A stretch of DNA of 64,000 bases from Aristolochia californica (GCA_029961685.1 JARWKL010000004.1:24185610-24249609), one strand, 5' to 3'; positions 1 through 16,000 are shown, counted from the first letter of the stretch. Program-made: numbers and translations. The notes: generated by a model from the sequence alone, not told the origin.

Positions 1-671
1 CCCAAACTTGGATAACAAAACTTTTGTGTTCATTTGTGGTGTGTAAATAAATTTTCTTTATTTACATTTGTTTATTACTTTAAATTATTTCCATACATAA
101 ACTCTAAAATTTTGATTTTGTTGTGATCTATATCTTTTATCTCTTTTTTTTTGTTTACGAGATAAAGGGAAAGTGAAAACTCAAGTTTTGATTTAAGAAA
201 AAAGTATACATCAACAATGGAAATGCACAATGCTCAAATGTAGAGAGAGATAATTCCAAAAAGTGTCTATAATTTTTAGGGATTGTAAACTCTTTTTAGT
301 TTTATATATCCGGTTCTGTAATCGTCTGGAAAAGGAGGAGGCGGGGGATTTTTAACTTAAAGTTGACTCCCAATCCATAATTCATTCCTTACAAAAATAT
401 TTCCCGTTACGCATAATAAATCACTGTAAAATCATCTATGATCGTTAGTCAGCTTTTTGTAAGTGAGCTAAAAATGGCTTGTTTGACTTGTGTAAATATT
501 CCACGGCACGTTCAATTGAGAATTTAATGTTTTTCTCTTCAAAAGGTTTGGATCCATATGTGATTTAAATCTTTAACATGTTTCAAGCATGCATGTCCAT
601 TTTTTAAAATATGTGTAGAAAAATATCTATCTTATAAATTCCGAGCTATTAGGGTTGAACTAGTGGAACTT

Positions 672-1017
672 CCCAAACTTGGATAACAAAACTTTTGTGT
701 TCATTTGTGGTGTGTGAATAAATTTTCTTTATTTATATTTTTTTATTGCTTTAAATTATTTCCATACATAAACTATAAAATTTTAATTTTTTTGTGAAAT
801 ATTTGCCTTTTTTTTTTTTTTTTTTGTCAATGAGATGAAGGGAAAGTGAAAAGTCATGTTTTGATTTAAGAAAAAAGTATACATCTATAATGGAAATTCT
901 CAATCCAAAAATGTAGAGAGAGATAATTCCAAAAAGTGTCATCCATTTTTAGAACATGTGTAGAAAAATCTATTTCTTATAAAATTCCGAGCTATTCGGG
1001 TTGAACTAATGGAATTT
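672..1017. repeat. Truncated satellite monomer (~346 bp)
   Basis: This unit is about half length. At 940/941 the segment ending AAAAAGTGTC joins directly to ATCCATTTTTAGAACATG, a sequence that normally lies some 325 bp further along. The whole middle of the monomer, including the G box and the GGATCC site, is therefore missing. The flanking monomers are full length, so this is a single internal deletion. Confidence 0.9.
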
Positions 1018-4000
1018 CCTAAACTTGGATAACAAAACTTTTGTGTTCATTTGGGGTGTGTGAATAAATTTTCTTTTCATACATTTGTTACTGCTTTAAA
1101 TTCTTTACATACATTCACTCTAAAATTTACATTTTGTTGAGATCTATTTGCCTTTAATCTCTTTTTTTGTTTACGTGATGAAGGGAAAGTGAAAACTCAA
1201 ATTTTGATTTAAGAAAAAAGTATACATCTAAAATGGAAATGCACAATGCACGAATGTAGGGAGAGATAATTCTAAAAAGTGTTTTGGAATTTTTAGGGAT
1301 TGTAAAGTATTTTTAGTATTTAAATATAAGGTTCAGCGATCATCGAGAAAAGGGGGAGGCAGGGGTTTTTTAACTGAGAGTTGACTCCCAATCCATAAGT
1401 CACTCCAACAAAAAATATAGCCCATTACGCATGATAAATCACTTTCCAATCATCTATGATCGTTAGGTCAGCTTTATGTAAATTGGCAAAATAAAGGCTT
1501 GTTTGACTCAGGTAAATATCCCACCTCACATTCACTTGGAAATTTAATGTTATTCTCTTTAAAAGGTTTGGATCCATAGGTCATTTGCATCTTTAACATG
1601 TTTCAAGCATGCATATCCATTTTTTAAAACATGTGTAGTAAAAAAAATTTCTTTTAAAATTCCGAGTTATTAGGGTCGACCTAGTGGAATGTCCCAAACT
1701 TGGATAACAAAACTTTTGTGTTCATTTGTGGTGTGTGAATAATTTTTTTTTACTTACGTTTGTTATTGCTTAAAATTCTTTCCAAACATAAACTCTAAAA
1801 TTTTCATTTTGTTTGGATCTATTTGCCTTTTATCTCTTTTTTTGTTTACGAGGTGAAGGGAAAGTGAAAACTCAAGAATTGATTTAAGAAAAAAGTATAC
1901 ATCTAAAATGGAAATGCACAATGCCAAAATGTAGAGAGAGATAATTCATAAAAGTGTCTATAATTTTTAGGCATTGTAAACTCTTTTAAGTTTTTAATAT
2001 ATTAGGTTCTGTAATCGTTGGGGGATTTTTAACTGAGTGTTGACTCCCAATCCATAAGTCATTCCTTCCAAAAATGTAGCCCGTTACACAGGGTAAATCA
2101 CATTACAATCATCTATGAACGTTAGGTTAGCTTTTTGTAAATGGGCAAAAGAATGGCTTGTTTGACTCGGGTAAATATCCCTTCGCTCGTTCACTTGGGA
2201 ATTTAATGTTATTCTCTTTAAAAGGTTTGGATCCATAGGTCATTTTATTCTTTAACATGTTTCAAGCATGCATATCCATTTTTTAAAACATGTGTAGAAA
2301 AATCTCTTTCCTATAAATTCCGAGCTATTAGGGTCGAACTAGTGGAATTTCCCAAACTTGGATAACAAAACTTTTGTGTTCATTTGTGTGTGTGAATAAA
2401 TTTTCTTTACTTACATTTGTTATTGCTTTTTATTCTTTCCACACATAAACTCTAAAATTTTCATTTTGTAATGATCTACTTGCCTTTTATCTCTTTTTTT
2501 TGTGTATAAGGTGAAGCGCAAGTGAAAAATCAAGTTTTGATTTATGAAAAATGTATATGTCTAAAATGGAAATGCATAATGCACAAATTTAGAGAGAGAT
2601 AATTCCAAAGAGTGTTTGTAAATTTTAGGGAATGCAAACTCTATTAAGTTTTTATATATCAGGTTTAGCTATCGTCGGGAAAAGGGGGAGGCAGGGATTT
2701 TTAACAAAGTGTTGACTCCCAATCCATAAGTCATTTTTTACAAAAATATAGCCCGTTACGCATGATAAATCACTTTACATTCATCTATGATCGTTAGGTC
2801 AGCTTTTTGTAACTGGGCAAAATAATGGTTTGTATAAGTCAAGTAAATTTCCCACCGCATGTTCACTTTCGAATTTAATATTATTCTCTTTAAAAGGTTT
2901 GAAATCATAGGTTATTTGAATCTTTAACATGTTTCAATCATTCATATCCATTTTTTAAAACAAGTGTTGAAAAATACCTTTCTTATAAAATTTTGAGCTA
3001 TAAGGGTTGAACTAGTGGAATTTCCCAAACTTGGATAACAAAAATTTTGTGTTCATTTGTGGTGTGTGAATAAATTTTCTTTACTTACATTTGTTATTTC
3101 TTTAAATTCTTTCCATACATAAACTCTAAAATTTTCATTTTGTCGTGATCTTTTTGCCTTTTACCACTTTTTTTGTTTACGAGATTAAGGGAAAGTGAAA
3201 ACTCAAGTTTTGATTTAAGAAAAAAGAATACATCTAAAATAGAAATGCACAATGCACAAATGTAGAGAGAGATAATTCCAAACAATGTCTGTAATTTTTA
3301 GGGATTGTAAACTCTTTTTAGTTTTTATATATCTAGTTCTACAATCGTCGGGAAAAGGGGGAGGCGGGGGATTTTTAACTATGTGTTGACTCCCAATCCA
3401 TAAGTCAGTCCAAACAAAATATAGCCCATTACGCATGATATATCACTTTACAATCATCTATGATCGCAATGTCAGCTTTTTGTAAATGGGCAAAATATTG
3501 GCTTGTTTGACTCGGGTAAATATCCCACCGCACGTTCACTTCAGGATTTAATTTTATTCTCTTTAAAAGGTTTGGATCCATAGGTCATTTGCATCTTTAA
3601 CATGTTTCAAGCATGCGTATCCATTTTTTAAAACATGTGTAGAAAAATCTCTTTCTTATAAAATTCAAAGCTATTTGGGTTGAACTAGTGGAATTTCCCA
3701 AACTTGGATAACAAAACTCGTGTGATCATTTGTGGTGTGCGAATAAATTTTCTTTACTCACATTTTTACAGCTTTAAATTATTTACTTACATTAACTCTA
3801 AATTTGACATTTTGTTGTGATTTATTTGCCTTTAATCTCTTTTTTTGTTTACGTGATAAAGGGAAAGTGAAAACTCAAGTTTTGATTTAAGAAAAAAACA
3901 TACATCTAAAATGGAAATGTACAATGTACAAATGTAGGGAGAGAAAATTCTAAAAAGTACCTGCAATCTTTGAGGGATTGTAAAGTATTTTATATATCAG

Positions 4001-7000
4001 GTTTAGCGAACGTCGAGCAAAGGGGGAGTCGGGGGTTTTTTAACAGAGTGTTGACTCCCAATCCATAAGTCATTCCTACCAAAAATATCGCCCATTACAC
4101 ACGATAAATCACTTTCCAAACATCTATGATCGTTAGCTCAGCTTTTTATAAATTGGCAAAATAAAGGATTGTTTGACTTGGGTAAATATCCCACCACACA
4201 TTCACTTCGGAATTTAATGTTATTCTCTTCAAAAGGTTTGGATCCATAGGTCATTTGCATCTTTAACATGTTTCAAGCATGCATATCCATTTTTTAAAAC
4301 ATGCGTAGAAAAATCATTTTCTTTTAAAATTCAGAGTTTTTAGGGTCGAACTAGTGGAATTTCCCAAACTTGGATAACAAAACTTTTATGTTCATTTGTG
4401 GTGTGTCAATAAATTTTCTTTACTTACGTTTGTTATTGCTTTAAATTCTTTCCATACATAAACTCTAACCTTTTATCACTTTTTATGTTTACGAGGTGAA
4501 GGGAAAGTGAAAACTCAAGTATTGATTTAAGAAAAAAAGTATACATCTAAAATGGAAATGCACAATGCAAAAATGTAGAGAGAGATAATTCAGAAAAGTG
4601 TCTCTAATTTTTAGGCATTGTAAACTCTCTTAAGTTGTTAATATATTAGGTTCTGCAATCGTCGAGAAAAGGGGGAGGCGGGGGATTTTTAACTGAGTGT
4701 TGACTCCCAATCCTTAAGTCATTCCTTCCAAACATATAGCCCGTTGCATATGATAAAACAAATTACAATCATCTATGAACGTTAGGTTAGCTTTTTGTAA
4801 ATGGGCAAAAGAATGGCTTGTTTGACTCGGGTAAATATCCCACCACTCGTTCACTTGGGAATTTAATGTTATTCTCTTTAGAAGGTTTGGATCCATAGGT
4901 TATTTTATTCTTTAACATGTTTCAAGCATGCATATCCTTTTTTTAAAACATGTGTAGAAAAATCTCTTTCTTATAAAATTCTGAGCTATTAGGGTTGAAC
5001 TAGTGGAATTTGCCAAACTTGGATAACAAAAATTTTGTCTTCATTTGTGTGTGTGAATAAATTTTCTTTACTTATATTTTTTATTGCTTTATATTCTTTC
5101 CATACACAAACTCTAAAAATTTTTATTTTGTTATGATCTATTTGCCTTTTATCTCTTTTTTTGTGTACGAGGTGAAGGGAAAAAGAAAACTCAAGTTTCG
5201 ATTTATCAAAAAAGTATATATATAAAATGGAAATGCACAATGCAAAAATTTAGAGAGAGATAATTCAAAAAAGTGTATATAAATTTTAGGGATTGTAAAC
5301 TCTATTTAGTTTTTATATATGAGGTTCAGCAATCGTCGGGAAAAGGGGAGGTGGGGGATTTTTAACTGAGTATTGACTCCCAATCCATAAGTTATTCCAT
5401 ACAAAAATATACCCCGTTATGCATGATAAATCACTTGACAATCATCTATGATCATTAGGTCAGCTTTTTGTAAATGGGCAAAATAATGGTTTGTTTAACT
5501 CGGGTAATTATCCCACCTCACATTCACTTGGGAATTTAATGTTATTCTCTTTCAAAGGTTTTGATCCATTGGTCATTTTCATCTTTAACATGTTTCAAGC
5601 ATGAATATCTATTTTTTAAAACATGCATAGAAAAATCTCTTTCTTTTAAAATTCCGAGCTATTAAGGTTGAACTAGTGGAATTTCCGAAACTTCAATAAC
5701 AAAAATTTCGTGTTCTTTTGTGGTGTGTGAAAAAATTTTCTATACTTACGTTTGTTATTGGTTTAAATTCTTTCCATACATAAACTCTAAAATTTTCATT
5801 TTATTGTGATCTTTTTGACTTTTATCTCATTTTTTGTTTACAAGATGAAGGGAAGTGAAAAACTCAAGTTTTGATTTAAGAAAAAAGTATAAATCTCAAA
5901 TGGAAATGCAAAACGCACAAATGTAGAGAAAGATAATTCCAAAAAGTGTCTGTAATTATTTTTTGAATTATATATCAGGTTCTGCAATTGTCGGGACAAG
6001 GAGGAGGGGGGGAGGGATTTTTAACTGAGCGTTGACTCCAAATCCATTAGTCATTCCTTACAAAAATATATCCCGTTACGCATGATAAATTACTTTACAA
6101 TCATTTATGATTGTTAGGTGAGCTTTTTGTAAATGGGCAAAATAATGGCTTGTTTGAGACAGGTAAATATCCCACCGCACGTTCACTTAGGAAGTTAATG
6201 TTATTCTCTTTAAAAGGTTTGGAATCATAGGTCATTTGCTTCTTTAACATGTTTCGAACATGCATATCCATTTTTTAAAACATGTCTAGAAAAATCTATT
6301 TTTTATTAAATTCCGAGCTATTAGGGTTGAACTAGTGGAATTTCCCATACTTGGATAACAAAAATTTTGTGTTCATTTGTGGTGTGGGAATAAATTTTAT
6401 TTACTTACATTTATTATTGCTTTAAATTATTTCCACACATTAACTCTAAAATTTTCATTTTGTTCTCATCTAATTGCCTTTTATATCTTTTTTTGTTTAC
6501 GAGATGAAGGGAAAGTGAAAATTCAAGTTTTGATTTGAGAAAAAAGTATATATCTAAAATGGAAATGCTCAATGCACAAATGTTGAGAGATATAATTCCA
6601 AAAAGTGTATGTAATCTTTAGGGATTGTAAACTTTTTTTAGTTTTTTACATATCAGGTTCTACAATCATCGGGAAAAGAGGGAGGCAGGGGATTATTAAC
6701 TGAGTGTTGACTCCCAATCCATAAGTCATTCCTTACCAAAATATAGCCCGTTATGCATGATATATCACTTTAAAATAATCTATGATCGCAAGGTCAACTT
6801 TTTAAAAATGGGCAAAATAATGGTTTGTTTGACTCGGGTAATTATCCCACCACATGTTCACTTGGGAATTTATTGTTATTCTCTTTAAAAAGTTTTGATC
6901 CATAGGCCATTTTCAACTTTAACATGTTTCACGCATGCATATCCATTTTTTAAAACATGCATAGAAAAATATTTTTCTTTTAAAATTCCGAGCTATTAGG

Positions 7001-10000
7001 GTTGATCTAGTGGAATTTTCCAAACTTCGATAACAAAAATTTCGTATTCATTTGTGGCATGAAATTTTTTTCTTTAGTTACGTTTGTTATTGCTTTAAAT
7101 TCTTTCCATACATAAACTCTAAAATTTTCATTTTATTGTGATCTTTTTGCCTTTTATCTCTTTTTTTGTTTACCAAATGAAACGAAAGTGAAAACTCAAG
7201 TTTTGATATAAGAAAAAAGTATATATCTAAAATGGAAATGCACAATGCACAAATCTAGAGAGAGATAATTCCAAAAGGTGTCTGTAATTTTTAGGGCTTG
7301 TAAAGTCTTTTTAGGTTTTATATATCAGGTTCTGCAATCATTGGGAAAAGGGGGAAGCGGGGGCTTTTTAACTGAGTGTTGACTCCCAATCCATAAGTAA
7401 TTCCTTACAAAAATAAAGCCCGTTATGCATGATAAATCAATTTCCAATCATATATGATCGCTACGTCAGCTTTTTATAAATGGGAAAAATAAAGGCTTGT
7501 TTGACTCGAATAAATATCCAATCGCACGTTCACTTGGGAATTTTATGTCATTCTCTTTAAAATGTTTGGATCCACATGTCCTTTGCATCTGTAACATGTT
7601 TCAAGCATGCATATCCATTTTTTAAAACATGTGTAGAAAAATCTCTTTCTTATAAAATTCTGAGCTATTTGGGTTGATCTAGTGGAACTTCGCAAACTTG
7701 GATAACAAAACTTTTGTGTTCATTTGTGGTGTGTGAATAAATTTTCTTTACTTACATTTTTTATGGCTTCAAATTCTTTCCATACATAAACTATAAAATT
7801 TTCGTTTTGTTGTGATCTATTTGCCTCTTATCTCTTGTTTTGTTTACATGATGAAGGGAAAGTGATAACTGAAGTGTTGATTTAAGAAAAAAAGTATACA
7901 TTTAACATGGAAATGCACAATGCACAAATGCAGAGAGAGATAATTCCAAAAAGTGTCTATAATTTTTTGGAATTGTAAACTCTTTTAAGTTTTGTATATA
8001 TCAGTTTCTGCAATCGTCGAGAAAAGGGGGAGGCAGGGGATTTTTGATTAAGTGTTGACTCCCAATCCATAAGTCATTCCTTACAAACATATAGCCAGTT
8101 ATGCATGATATATCACGTTACAATCATCTATGATCGCAGGGTCAAGTTTTTGTTAATGGGCAAAATAATGGCTTGTTTGACTCGAGAAAATATCCCACCG
8201 CATGATCAATTTGGAATTTAATGTTATTCTCTTTAAAAGGTTTGGATCCATAGGTAATTTAAATCTTTAACAAGTTTTAAGCATGCATATCCATGTTTTA
8301 AAACATGTGTAGAAAAATCCCTTTCTTTTAAAACTCCTACTTATTAGAGTTGAACTAGTGGAATTTCCCAAACTTTGATTACAAAAATTTCGTATTCATT
8401 TGTGGTGTATGAATAAATTTTCTTAACTTAGGTTTGTAATTGCATTAAATTATTTCTATTCATAAACTCTAAATTTTCATTTTGTTGTGATCTATTTGCC
8501 TTTTATCTCTTTTTTGTTTACGAGATGAAGGGAAAGTGAAAAATCAAAATTTGATTTAAGAAAAAAGTACAATGCACAAATGTAGAGAAAGATGATTCCA
8601 AAAAGTGTTTGTAATTTTTATGATTTTAAATTTATTTTAGTTTTTATATATCAGGTTATGCAATCATCGGGAAAAGAGGTAGGTGGGGGAATTTTAACTG
8701 AGTGTTGACTCCCAATTCATATGTCATTCCTGACAAAAATATAGCCCGTTATACATGATAAATCACTTTACAACCATCTATGATGGTTAGGTCAGCTTTT
8801 TTTAAATGGGCAAAATAATGGCTTGTTTGACTCGGCAAAATATCCCACCGCACTTTCAGTTGGGAATTTAATGTTATTCTCTTTGAAAGGTTTGGATCCA
8901 TAGGTCTTTTGCATATTTAACATGTTTCAAGCATGCACATCCTTTTTTAAAACATGTGTAGAAAAATCACTTTCTTATAAAATTCCGAGCTATTAGTGAT
9001 GAACTAGCGGAATTTCCCAAACTTGTATAGAAAAAATTTTGTGTTCATTTGTGGTGCGTGAATATATTTTCTTTACTTACATTTTTTATTGCTTTAAATT
9101 ATTTCCATACGTTAACTCTAAAATTTTCATTTTGTTTTGATTTATTTGCCTGTATATTTTTTTTTTGTTTACGAGATGAAGGGAAAATGAAAACTCAAGT
9201 TTTAATTTAAGGAAAAAGTATACATCTAAAATGAAAATGCACAATGCACAAATGTAGAGAGAGATAATTCCAAAAAGCGTCTGTAATCTTTAGGGATTGT
9301 AAATTCTTTTTAGTTTTTATATATCAGGTTCTGCAATCGTCAGGAAAAAGGGAAGCGGGGGATTTTTAACTGAGTGTTGACTCCCAATCCATAAGTCATT
9401 CCATACAAAAATATAGCCCGTTGTGCATGTTAAATCACTTTAAAATCATCTATGATCGTTAGGTCAGCTTTTTGTAAATGGGCAAAATAATGGCTTGTTT
9501 GACTCAGGTAAATATCCCACCGAACGTTCACTTGGGAATTTAATGTTATTATCTTTAAAAGGTTTGGATCCATAGGTCATTCGAATCTTTAACATGTTTC
9601 AAGCATGCATAACCAATTTTTAAAAAAAGTGTAGAAAAATCTCTTTGTTATAAAATTCTGAGCTAATAGGGTTGAACTAGTGGAATTTCCTAATCTTGGA
9701 TAACAAAACCTTTGTGTTCATTTGTGGTGTGTGAATAAATATTGTTTACGTACATTTTTTATTGGTTTAAATTCTTTCCATACATAAACTCTAAAAATTT
9801 TATTGTGTTTTGATCTATTTGATTTTTATCTCTTTTTTGGTTTACTTGAAGAAGTGAAAGTGAAAACGAAGGTTTTGATTTAAGAAAAAAGTATACATCT
9901 AAAATAGAAAGGCACAATACACAAATGTTGAGAGAGATAATTCAAAAAGTGTTTGTAATTTTTAGGGATTGTAAACTCTTTTTAATTTTTATATATTAGG

Positions 10001-13000
10001 ATCAGCAATCGTCTGGAAAAGGAGGAGGCGGGGGATTTTTAACTGAGTGTTGGCACCCAATCCAAAAGCCATACCTTAAAAAAATATAGCCTGTTATGCA
10101 TGATAAATCACTTTATAATCATCTTTATCGTTAGGTCAGCTTTTTGTAAATTGGCAAAATAATGGCTCCTTTGACTAGAATAAATATCCCATCGAACTTT
10201 CACTTGGGAATTTAATGTCATTCTCTTTGAAAGGTTTGGATCCATATGTCATTTGCATCTTTGACATGTTTCAAGCATGCAAATCCATTTTTTAATACAT
10301 GTGTAGAAAAATCTATTTCTTATAAATTTCGAGCTATTAGGGTTGAACTATTGGAATTTTCCGAAACCTGGGATAACAAAACTTTAGTGTTCATTTGTAG
10401 TGTGTGAATAAATTTTCTTTACTCACATTTGTTATTGCTTTAAATTTTTTCCATACATAAACTCAAAAATTTTTATTTAGTTGTGAGCTGCCTTTTATCT
10501 CTTTTTTTTTATGAGATGAAGGGAAAGTAAAAACTCATGTTTTGATTTAAAAAAAAAGTATACATCTAAAATGGAAATGCACAATGCACAATGTAGAGAG
10601 AGATAATTCCAAAAAAGTGACAGTAATTTTTAAGGATTGTAAACTCTTTTTCGTTTTTATCTATCAAGTTATCTAATCGTCAAGAAAAGGAGGAGGCGGC
10701 GAATTTTTAACTGAGTGTTGACTCCCAAATCCATAAGTCATTCCATTCAAAAATATAACCCGTTACGCATGATAAATCACTTTACAATCATCTATGATCG
10801 TTAGGAAAGTTTTTTGTAAATGGGCAAAATAATGGCTTGTTTGATTCAGGTAAATATCCCACCGAACATTTTTGGGAATGTAATGTTATTATCTTTAAAA
10901 CGTTTGGATCCATAGGTCATTTGCATCTTTAACATGTTTTGAGCATGCATATCCATTTTTTAAAACATGTGTAGAAAAATTTATTTTTTATGAAATTCTG
11001 AGCTATAAGGGTTGAACTAGTGGAATTTCCCAAACTTGGATAACAAAACTTTTTTGTTCAATTGTGGTGTGTGAATAAATTTTCTTTGCTTACATTTGTT
11101 ATTGCTTTGAATTCTTTCCCTACATAATATCTAAAATTTTCATTTCTTTGTGATCTATTTGCCTTTTATCTCTTTCTTTTGTTTACGAGATGAAGTGAAA
11201 GTGAAAACTCTAGTTTTGATTTAAGAAAAAAGTATACATCTAAAATAGAAATGCACAATGCACAAATTTAGAGAGAGATAATTCCAAAAAGTGTCTATAA
11301 ATTTTAGGGATTATAAACTCTTTTTAGTTTCTATATATCAAGTTCTACAATCGTCGGGAAAACGGGGAGGCGGGGGATTTTTAACTGAGTGTTGACTCCC
11401 ATTCCACAAGTCATTCCTTACAAAAAGATAGCCCTTTACACATGATAAATCACTTTACAATCATCTATGATCGTTAGGTATGCTTTTTTTAAATATCCCA
11501 CCGCACGTTCACTTGGGAATTTAATGTTATTATCTTTAAAAGGTTTGGATCCATAGGTTATTTGCATCTTTAATATGTTGCAAGCATGCATATCCTTTTT
11601 TAAAAACATGTGTAGAAAAATCTTTTTCGTATAAAATTCGGACCTATTAGGGTTGAACTAGTGGAATTTCCCAAACTTGGATAACAAAAATTTTGTGTTC
11701 ATTTGTGGTGTGTGAATAAATTTTCTTTACTTACAGTTGTTATTGCTTTACATTCTTTCCATATATAAACTCTAAAATTTTCAATTTGTTGTGTTCTATT
11801 TGCCTTTTAACTCTTTTTTTTACGATATAAATGGAAAGTCAAAACTCAAGTTTTTAATTAAGAAAAAAGTATACATCTAAAATGGAAATGAAAAATGCAC
11901 AAATGTAGAGTCAAATAATTCCAAAAAGTGTCTGTATTTGTTAGGGATTGTAAAATATTTTTAGTTTTCATATATGAGGTTCTGCAATCATCGGGAAAAG
12001 GGGTAGGCGGAGGATTTTTAACTGAATGATGACTCCCAATCAATTAGTCATTCCTTACAAAAATATAGCCCGTTATGCATTATAAATCACTTTAAAATCA
12101 TTTATGATGGTCAAGTCAGCTTTCTGTAAATGGGTAAAATAATGGGTTGTCTGACTCGGATAAATATCCCACCGCACGTTCACTTGGGAATATAATGTTA
12201 TTTTCTTTAAAAGGTTCAGATCCATAGGTCATTTGCATCTTTAACATGTTTCAAGCGTGCATATCTATTTTTTTAAAACATGTGTTGGAAAATCTCTTTC
12301 TTATAAAATTCCGAGCTATTAGGGTTGAAATAGTGGAATTTTCCAAAACTTGGAGAACAAAACTTTTGTGTTCATTTCTGGTGTGTGAATAAATTTTCTT
12401 TACTTATATTTGTGATTGGTTTAAATTCTTTCCATACACAAACTCTAAAATTTTCATTTTGTTGTGATCTATTTGCCTTTTTTCGATTTTTTGTTAACGA
12501 GCCGAAGGGAAAGTGAAAACTCAAGTTTTGTTTTCAGAAAAAAGAATATATCTAAAATGGAAATGCACAATGAAAAAATGTAGAGAGAGATAATTCCAAA
12601 AAGTGTCTGTAATTTTTAAAGATTGTAATCTCTTTTTAGTTTTTATATATCAGGTTCTGTAATCATTAAGAAAAGGAGGAAACGGGTGTTTTTAAAATGA
12701 GTAATAATCCATAGGTCATTCCTTACAAAAATATAGCCCGTTATGCATGATAAATCACTTTAGAATAATCTATGATCGTTAGCTCAGGTTTTTGTAAATG
12801 GGCAAAAAAATGGCTTGTCTGAATCGGGTAAATATCCAACCGTACGTTCACTTGGGAATATTATGTTATTCTTTTTAAAATTTTTTGATCCATAGGTCAT
12901 TTTCATTTTTAACTTGTTTCAAGCATGCATATCCGGTTTTTAAAACATGCGTAGAAAAATCTCTTTCTTACAAAATTCCGAGCCATTAGGTTTGAACTAG

Positions 13001-16000
13001 TGGAATTTTCCAAAAGTTGGATAACAAAACTTTTGTGTTCATTTGTGGTGTGTGAATAAATTTTCTTTAGTTAAATTTTTTATTGCTTTAAATTCTTTCA
13101 ATACATAAACTCTAAAATTTTCATTTTGTTGGGATCTATTTGCCTTTTTTCTATTATTTGTTGATGAGATGAAGGGAAAGTGAAAACTCAAGTTTTGTTT
13201 TAAGAAAAAAAATATATCTAAAATGGAAATGCACAATTCAAAAATGTAGAGAGAGATAGTTCCAAAAATTATATGTAATTTTTAAAGATTGTAAACTCTT
13301 TTTAGTTTTTATATATCAGGTACTGTAATCGTTAGAAAAAGGAGGAAACAAGGGTTTTTTAACTGAGTGTTGACTCATAATCCATAGCTCATTCCTTACA
13401 AAAATATAGCCCATTGCACATGATAAATCACTTTAGAATAATCTATGATCGTTAGCTCTACTTTATGTAAATGGGCAAAAAAATGACTTGTCTGACTCAG
13501 GTAAATATCCAACCGCACGTTCACTTGGGAATATAATGTTATTGTTTTTAAAAGTTTTTTATCCATAGGTCATTTGAATCTTTAGCATGTTTCAAGCATG
13601 CATATCCAAAACATGTGTAGAAAAATCTATTTCTTATAAAATACCGAGCTATTAGGGTTGAACTAGCAGAATTTTCCCAAAGTTGGATAACAAAACTTTT
13701 GTGTTCATTTGAGATGTCTGAATAAATTTTTTTTACTTAAATTTGTTATTGCTTGAAATTCTTTCAATACATAAACTCTAAAATTTTCATTTTGTTGTGA
13801 TCTATTTGCTTTTTTTCTATTATTTGTTGACGAGATGAAGGGAAGGGAAAGTGAAAAAGTCAAGTTTTCTTTTAAGAAAAATGTATACATCTAAAATGGA
13901 AATGCACAATGCAAAAATGAAGACAGAGATAATTCCAAAAAGTGTCTGTAATTTTTAGGGATTGTAAACTCTTTTTAGTTTTTATATATCAAGTTCTGTA
14001 ATCGTCAAGAAAAGGAGGAAACAGGGGTTTTTTAACTGAGTGTTGACTCATAATCCATTAGTCATTCCTTACAAAAAATATAGCCAGTTACTCATGATAA
14101 ATCACTTCAGAATAATCTATGATCATTAGGTAAGCTTTTTGTAAATGGGCAAAATAATTGCTTGTTTGACTCGGGTAAATATCCCACCGCACGTTCACTT
14201 GGGAATTTAATGTTATTCTCTTTAAAGGTTTGGATCCATAGGTCATTTGAATCTTTAACATGTTTCAAGCATGCATATCCATTTTTTTAAACATGTGTAG
14301 AAAAAACTCTTTCTTATAAAATAACGAGCATTTAGGGTTGAACTAGTGGTATTTTCCCAGACTTGGATAACAAACCTTTTGTGTTCATTTTTGGTGTGTG
14401 AATAAATTTTCTTTACTTACATTTTTTATTGCTTTAAATTCTTTCCATACATAAAATCTAAAATTTTCATTTTGTTGTCATCTATTTGCCTTTTATCTGT
14501 TTTTTTGTTTGCGAGATGAAGGGAAAGTGAAAACTCAAGTTTTTTTTAAGAAAAAGGTACATATATAAAATGAAAAGGCACAATGCACAAATGTAGAGAG
14601 AGATAGTTCCAAAAAGTGTGTATAATTTTCAAGGATTCTAAACTCTTTTTATTTTTTATATATCAGGTTCTGCAATCGTCAGGAAAAGGGCGAGGTGGGG
14701 ATTTTTAACTGAGTGTTGACCCTCAATCCATTAGTCATTCCTTACAAAAATATAGCCCGTTTTTCATGATAAATTACATTACAATCATCTATGATCGTTA
14801 GGTCTGCTTTTTGTAAATGGGCAAAATTATGGCTTGATTGATTCAGGTAAATATCCCACCGAACGTTCACTAGAGAATTTATTGTCATTATCTTTAAAAG
14901 GTTTGGATCCATAGGTCATTAGCATCTTTAACATGTTTCAAGCATGCATATCCATTTTTTAAAACATGTGTAAAAAAATCTCTTTCTTATACAATTCCGA
15001 GCATTAAGGGTTGAACTAGTGGAATTTTCCCAGACTTGGACAACGAAACTTTTGTGTTCAATTATGGTGTGTGAATAAATTTTCTTTACTTACATTTGTT
15101 ATTGCTTTAAATTCTTTCCATACATAAAATCTAAAATTTTCATTTTGTTGCGATCTATTTGCCTTTTATCTCTTTTTTTTGTTTACAAGATGAAGGGAAA
15201 GTGAAAACTCAAGTTTTGATTTGAGAAAAAAGTATAGATCTAAAATGGAAATGCAGAATGCACAAATGTAGAGAGAGATAATTCCAAAAAGTGTCTGTAA
15301 GTTTTAGGGATTGTAAACTCTCTTTAGTTTTTATATATCAAGTTATGCAGAAGTCGAGAAAAGTGGGAGGCGGGGGATTTTTAATTGAGTGTTGACTCCC
15401 AATCCATAAGTCATTCCTTACAAAAATATGGCTCGTTTCACATGATAAATCACTTTACAATCATCTATGATCGTTAGTTCAGCTTTTTGTAAATTGGCAA
15501 AATAAATGCTTGTTTCACTCGGATAAATATCCCACCGCACGTTCACTTGGGAATTTAAAGTTATTATCTTTAAAAGGATTGGATCCATAGGTAATTTGCA
15601 TCTTTAACATGTTTCAAGCATGCATATCCATTTTTTAAAACATATGTAGAAACATCACTTTCTTATAAAATTCCGAGCTATTAGGGTTGAACTAGTGGTA
15701 TTTCCAAAACTTGAATAACAAAACTTTTGTGTTCATTTGTGGTGTGTGAATAAATTTTCTTTACGTACATTTGTTATTGCTTTAAATTCTTTCCCCACAT
15801 AAACTCTAAAATTTTCATTTTGTTGTGATCTATTTGCCTTTTATCTCTCTGTTTTTTGTTTACGAGATGAAGTGAAAGTGAAAACTCAAGTTTTCATTTA
15901 AGAAAATAGTATACATCTAAAATAGGAGTGCACAATGCACAAATGTTGAGAGAGATAATTCAGAAAAGTGTATGCAATTTTTAGGGATTGTAAAGTCTTT

